Source of the DNA: DATLFP01 sp035540955
Lineage (GTDB): Bacteria; Actinomycetota; Acidimicrobiia; Acidimicrobiales; CADCSY01
DNA length: 8,245 bases
Assembly (NCBI GenBank): GCA_035540955.1
Contig: DATLFP010000074.1
Coordinates: 1-8,245 of the forward strand
Direction of reading: 5' to 3'
In this document: piece after piece, positions 5,700 to 8,245 of the stretch
Numbering within the stretch: position 1 is the stretch's first letter
Layout: each line of letters begins with the position of its first letter
Notes under the pieces: model-generated
The model's database searches: none
The model's input: the letters and a program-made list of their open reading frames with translations, nothing else
Told to the model about the DNA's origin: nothing
Program-made: the position numbers and the translations under genes

Positions 5700-7997
5700 G
5701 TGGTGGCCAGCCTGGCGTGGATGGTGGCCGGCCTGGCGGCCGGGCTCGTGGGCGGCCGGCTCGCCGCCCGCCACGCTCAGCGGTTGGCGGGCACCCCGGT
5801 GCTGGCGGCGATCGTGGCGGCGAGCGCCCTGGCCGGGGCCGCCGCCCCCGGCGAGCCCACCGGCAACGCCGGGCCCGACCTCGTGCTGCGAGCGGCCTTC
5901 GCCGGGCTGGCCGCCCTGGCTGGGGCCCGGGCCACCCGCCAGGGCCTGCTGGTGGCGGCCGGCCTGGTGGCGGCCACCGCCGGCGGGGCGGCGATCGCTG
6001 CCGCCTTCGCCGCCCTCGGTGCCACCGGCGCCCTGCTGGGCCGCCACACCGGCGCCTCCCGCCGCTCCCGGGTGGTGGGCACGGCCGCCGGCGGGCTGGT
6101 CGGCAACGCCGCCCTGCGCCTGGCGTGGCCCGAGGCCTTCGGCGCCACCGCCGCGGTGGCGGCGGCCGCCCTCGCCGTGCTCGGCGTCTCGGCCCTGCGC
6201 CGGGCCCACCCGCCGACCCGCCGCCGTGCCGCGATCGTCGCCGCTTTGCTCACCGGCGCGAGCCTGGCCCTGTCCGCCGCCGCGCTGCTGCCGCTGTGGG
6301 CGACGCGGAGCGATGCCGACGCCGCCATTGCCGCCGGTTCAGCCGCGCTCGCCGCGGCCCGACAAGGGGACTCGGCCGGCGCGGTCACCCACTTCGACCG
6401 CGCCGAGCGCCTCCTCGACGGGGTCCGCAGCAAGGCCGACGCCTGGTGGGCCCGTCCCGCTCGCGCCGTGCCGGTGCTCGCCCAGCACCTCGACGCCCTC
6501 TCCGACGCCACCGCGGCGGCCAGCGCCCTGGCCGACGCCGGCTCCGTGGTCGCCCGCCAGGTCGATGTCGAGCGAGTTCGTCCCCGCCAGGGCCGCGTCG
6601 ACGTACACGCCCTGGCTTCGTTCGCCGATCCTCTCGCCCACACCGACGTCGTGCTGCTCGACGTCGAACGTCGGCTCGCCGAGGTCGACAGTCAGTGGCT
6701 GGTGAGCGCGCTCGAGGACCGAGTCGAGCGCCTCGCGGCGGACGTGAGCCGGGCGCGGGTCGACAACCGGAGCGCGCTCGAGGCGGCCCGCATCGTGCCC
6801 GAGCTCCTGGGCCGGGGCGGGCACCGCCGGTGGTTCCTCGCGGTGGTGACCCCGTCGGAGCTGCGGGGCGGCGGCGGCATCATCGGCAACTGGGGCGTCC
6901 TCACCGCCGTCGACGGCACCCTCGACCTGCCGGTCTTCGAGCGCATCCGCACCCTCTACCGCGACGAGCCCTACCGCCTGGCCGTCGACCCCGAGTGGGA
7001 CGCCCGCTACATCCAGCGCTTCGACCTGGAGCAGTGGCCCCAGAACCTGGCGGTGTCGCCGCACTTCCCGAGCACGGCGGAGGCCATCCGCCAAGTGGCC
7101 GAGCAGGCCGGCGTGGGCCGCCTCGACGGCGTGCTCCAGCTCGACCCCTACGCCCTCGCCGCCGTGCTGCGCCTCACCGGCCCGGTCACCGTCGACGGCT
7201 GGCCCGAGCCGATCACCGCCGACAACGCCGCCGAGGTCCTCCTCTACCGCCAGTACGAGAACGCCCAGGATCCCGACCGCCCCGACTTCCTCGAGGACAC
7301 CACCCGCAGGGCGTTCGACCGGTTCACCGAGGGCGTGCTCCCCTCGCCGCCCGAGGTGGCCGAGGCCCTCGCCCCCGCCCTTCGGGAGCGCCGCGTCCAG
7401 CTCCACGCCTTCGACCCCGCCCATCAGGCCTACCTGGCCCGCCTCGGCGCCACCGCCGACCTGCCGACACCCACCGGCGACGCCCTCGGCCTCGCCATGC
7501 ACAGCGCCAGCTCGACCAAGCTCGACTGGTTCCTGCGCCGCAGCATCGAATACGACGTGCACGTCGAGCCCGACGGACGGGCCACCGCCACCGTCGAGGT
7601 GCGCCTGCGCAACCTGGCCCCGCCCACCATCGAGGGCGCCTACTTCTTCTTCGAGCCCTTCGGCCTGCGCCGGGGCGAGAACCGCCACATGGTGTCGCTC
7701 TACTCCCGCCTCCCGGTCACCGAGCTCACCGTCGACGGCGACCCGGTCGAGCCCCAACCTTCCACCGAGCGGGGCCACGCCATCGCCGACGTGTTCGTCG
7801 ACATCCCGCCACGGGGCGAGACCGTGCTCCGCTATCGGCTCGAGGGCACCCTCCCCCCCGGCGACTACCGCCTCGACATCGGCCGCCAGCCCGCCGTCGC
7901 CCCCGACGAGGTCACCGTCACGGTCAACGGCGAGACCCACCGCATCGACGCGCTGACCCAACCGCTCGTCCTCACCACGCCGGTCACGCGCCGCTGA
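5700..7997 (+). CDS. DUF4012 membrane protein with multi-pass N-terminal region
   Basis: A 765-residue protein. Residues 1-202 are almost wholly hydrophobic Ala/Gly/Leu/Val, with about six segments (roughly 5-19, 33-49, 61-76, 83-113, 147-163, 178-199) broken by short basic loops, ending in LPLWATR. Residues 203-365 are helical and acidic, with VPVLAQHLDAL in the pattern seen before DUF4012 domains. The DUF4012 core (PF13196) starts at IVPELLGRGGHRRWFLAVV (365-383), followed by PSELRGGGGIIGNWGVL, the family's most recognisable motif. The remainder to 765 has the family's beta-rich tail. The large domain is probably outside the membrane. The family has no established function; it is common in actinobacteria and Chloroflexi. 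Start: GTG at 5700, because a TACCGT box lies eight bases before it and the first membrane segment follows at once. GTG 5703, GTG 5649 and ATG 5721 are alternatives. The open frame before 5640 is antisense to the Thr-rich stalk. Confidence 0.85.
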   Translation: MVASLAWMVAGLAAGLVGGRLAARHAQRLAGTPVLAAIVAASALAGAAAPGEPTGNAGPDLVLRAAFAGLAALAGARATRQGLLVAAGLVAATAGGAAIAAAFAALGATGALLGRHTGASRRSRVVGTAAGGLVGNAALRLAWPEAFGATAAVAAAALAVLGVSALRRAHPPTRRRAAIVAALLTGASLALSAAALLPLWATRSDADAAIAAGSAALAAARQGDSAGAVTHFDRAERLLDGVRSKADAWWARPARAVPVLAQHLDALSDATAAASALADAGSVVARQVDVERVRPRQGRVDVHALASFADPLAHTDVVLLDVERRLAEVDSQWLVSALEDRVERLAADVSRARVDNRSALEAARIVPELLGRGGHRRWFLAVVTPSELRGGGGIIGNWGVLTAVDGTLDLPVFERIRTLYRDEPYRLAVDPEWDARYIQRFDLEQWPQNLAVSPHFPSTAEAIRQVAEQAGVGRLDGVLQLDPYALAAVLRLTGPVTVDGWPEPITADNAAEVLLYRQYENAQDPDRPDFLEDTTRRAFDRFTEGVLPSPPEVAEALAPALRERRVQLHAFDPAHQAYLARLGATADLPTPTGDALGLAMHSASSTKLDWFLRRSIEYDVHVEPDGRATATVEVRLRNLAPPTIEGAYFFFEPFGLRRGENRHMVSLYSRLPVTELTVDGDPVEPQPSTERGHAIADVFVDIPPRGETVLRYRLEGTLPPGDYRLDIGRQPAVAPDEVTVTVNGETHRIDALTQPLVLTTPVTRR

Positions 7998-8004
7998 CGG
8001 CCGG

Positions 8005-8010
8005 TACCGT
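8005..8010 (+). promoter_or_regulatory. -10 box for the acyltransferase gene
   Basis: TACCGT in the 31-base gap after the DUF4012 stop, within the exact repeat TACCGTCGGG also found before the DUF4012 gene. A transcript would start near 8017, so this gene may have its own promoter as well as any read-through. Confidence 0.4.
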
Positions 8011-8028
8011 CGGGCGATCACCGACATC

Positions 8029-8245
8029 GTGATCATCGGCGCCGGCGGCTTCGGCCGCGAGGTGTTGGACGTCATCGAAGCGATCAACGCGGAGGCGCCA
8101 ACCTGGCGGTTCCTCGGGTTCGCGGACGACGGCGAGCCCGCGCTCGACCTCCTGAACGACCGAGGCGCTCCCTACCTCGGGCCCGTGTCAAAGCTCAGCG
8201 GCAGCAACGCGCACGTCGTCATCGGCATCGGCTCGCCCGCCGCGA
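8029..8245 (+). CDS. PglD/NeuD-like sugar acyltransferase, N-terminal part (runs off the window)
   Basis: Seventy-two codons are visible. VIIGAGGFGREVLDVIEAIN is the N-terminal Rossmann motif of the PglD/NeuD/sialic-acid O-acetyltransferase family, followed by WRFLGFADDGEP, GAPYLGPVSKL and the strand VVIGIGSPAA, all in the order of the family's sugar-nucleotide binding domain (PF17836). The left-handed beta-helix that binds acetyl-CoA would lie beyond the edge. Members acetylate amino or hydroxyl groups of activated sugars in glycan pathways, consistent with the epimerase and phosphoglycosyl transferase in this window. The reading frame was found by hand. GTG at 8029 is the first standard start after an in-frame stop at 7954, but it leaves no residue before the first strand; starting at ATC 8017 would give the more typical (M)TDIVIIGAGG. 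Codon choice is somewhat less GC-saturated than in the DUF4012 gene. Confidence 0.85.
   Translation, partial: MIIGAGGFGREVLDVIEAINAEAPTWRFLGFADDGEPALDLLNDRGAPYLGPVSKLSGSNAHVVIGIGSPAA

Noticed and set aside
5585..8032. 815-codon frame on the plus strand overlapping the DUF4012 gene
   Set aside because: Its product is Arg/Pro/Gly-rich with no motif, typical of the out-of-frame shadow in GC-rich DNA; the DUF4012 frame has recognisable domain motifs.
6339..8087. 582-codon minus-strand frame opposite the DUF4012 gene
   Set aside because: Asp/Gly/Val-rich low-information product with no motif, explained by codon complementarity to the real gene.

Overview
This is a very GC-rich, densely coded window. 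Long open frames run on both strands, many starts are GTG, and several promoters appear to give leaderless mRNAs. Secreted proteins have Thr/Pro-rich linkers, and there are a DUF4012 membrane protein and cell-wall-binding repeat type 2 units. Together these suggest an actinobacterium, perhaps from the Acidimicrobiia (Ilumatobacter/Iamia-like). That placement is inference from style and gene content, not from a marker gene. No tRNA, rRNA, CRISPR array or transposase was seen.

Layout: (1) 2-1087 (+) non-hydrolysing UDP-GlcNAc 2-epimerase. (2) 1107-2375 (-) three genes in a row: a degenerate GGDEF-domain protein, a Phd-type antitoxin and a PIN/VapC toxin. A perfect palindrome overlaps the antitoxin promoter. 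(3) 2433-2991 (+) a second, unrelated toxin-antitoxin pair (ribbon-helix-helix VapB and VapC), divergent from the GGDEF gene across an AT-rich promoter island. (4) 3005-3619 (-) short monotopic sugar-phosphate transferase. (5) 3711-5548 (-) a two-gene secreted module: a Thr/Pro-stalk membrane-anchored protein overlapping by ATGA a protein made almost entirely of three cell-wall-binding-2 repeats, followed by a strong UUCG-loop hairpin. (6) 5700-7997 (+) a DUF4012 protein with an unusually hydrophobic N-terminal third. (7) 8029 to the right edge (+) the start of a PglD/NeuD-like sugar O/N-acyltransferase.

The epimerase, the phosphoglycosyl transferase and the acyltransferase are typical of a surface-polysaccharide or glycan locus. 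The epimerase makes an activated amino sugar, the transferase loads the first sugar phosphate onto undecaprenyl phosphate, and the acyltransferase decorates a nucleotide sugar. DUF4012 proteins have no settled function. Here one sits between glycan enzymes and a secreted cell-wall-binding pair, so a role in displaying or attaching surface polymer is an attractive but unproven reading. The two toxin-antitoxin pairs with the GGDEF gene form an accessory insert between the epimerase and the phosphoglycosyl transferase.
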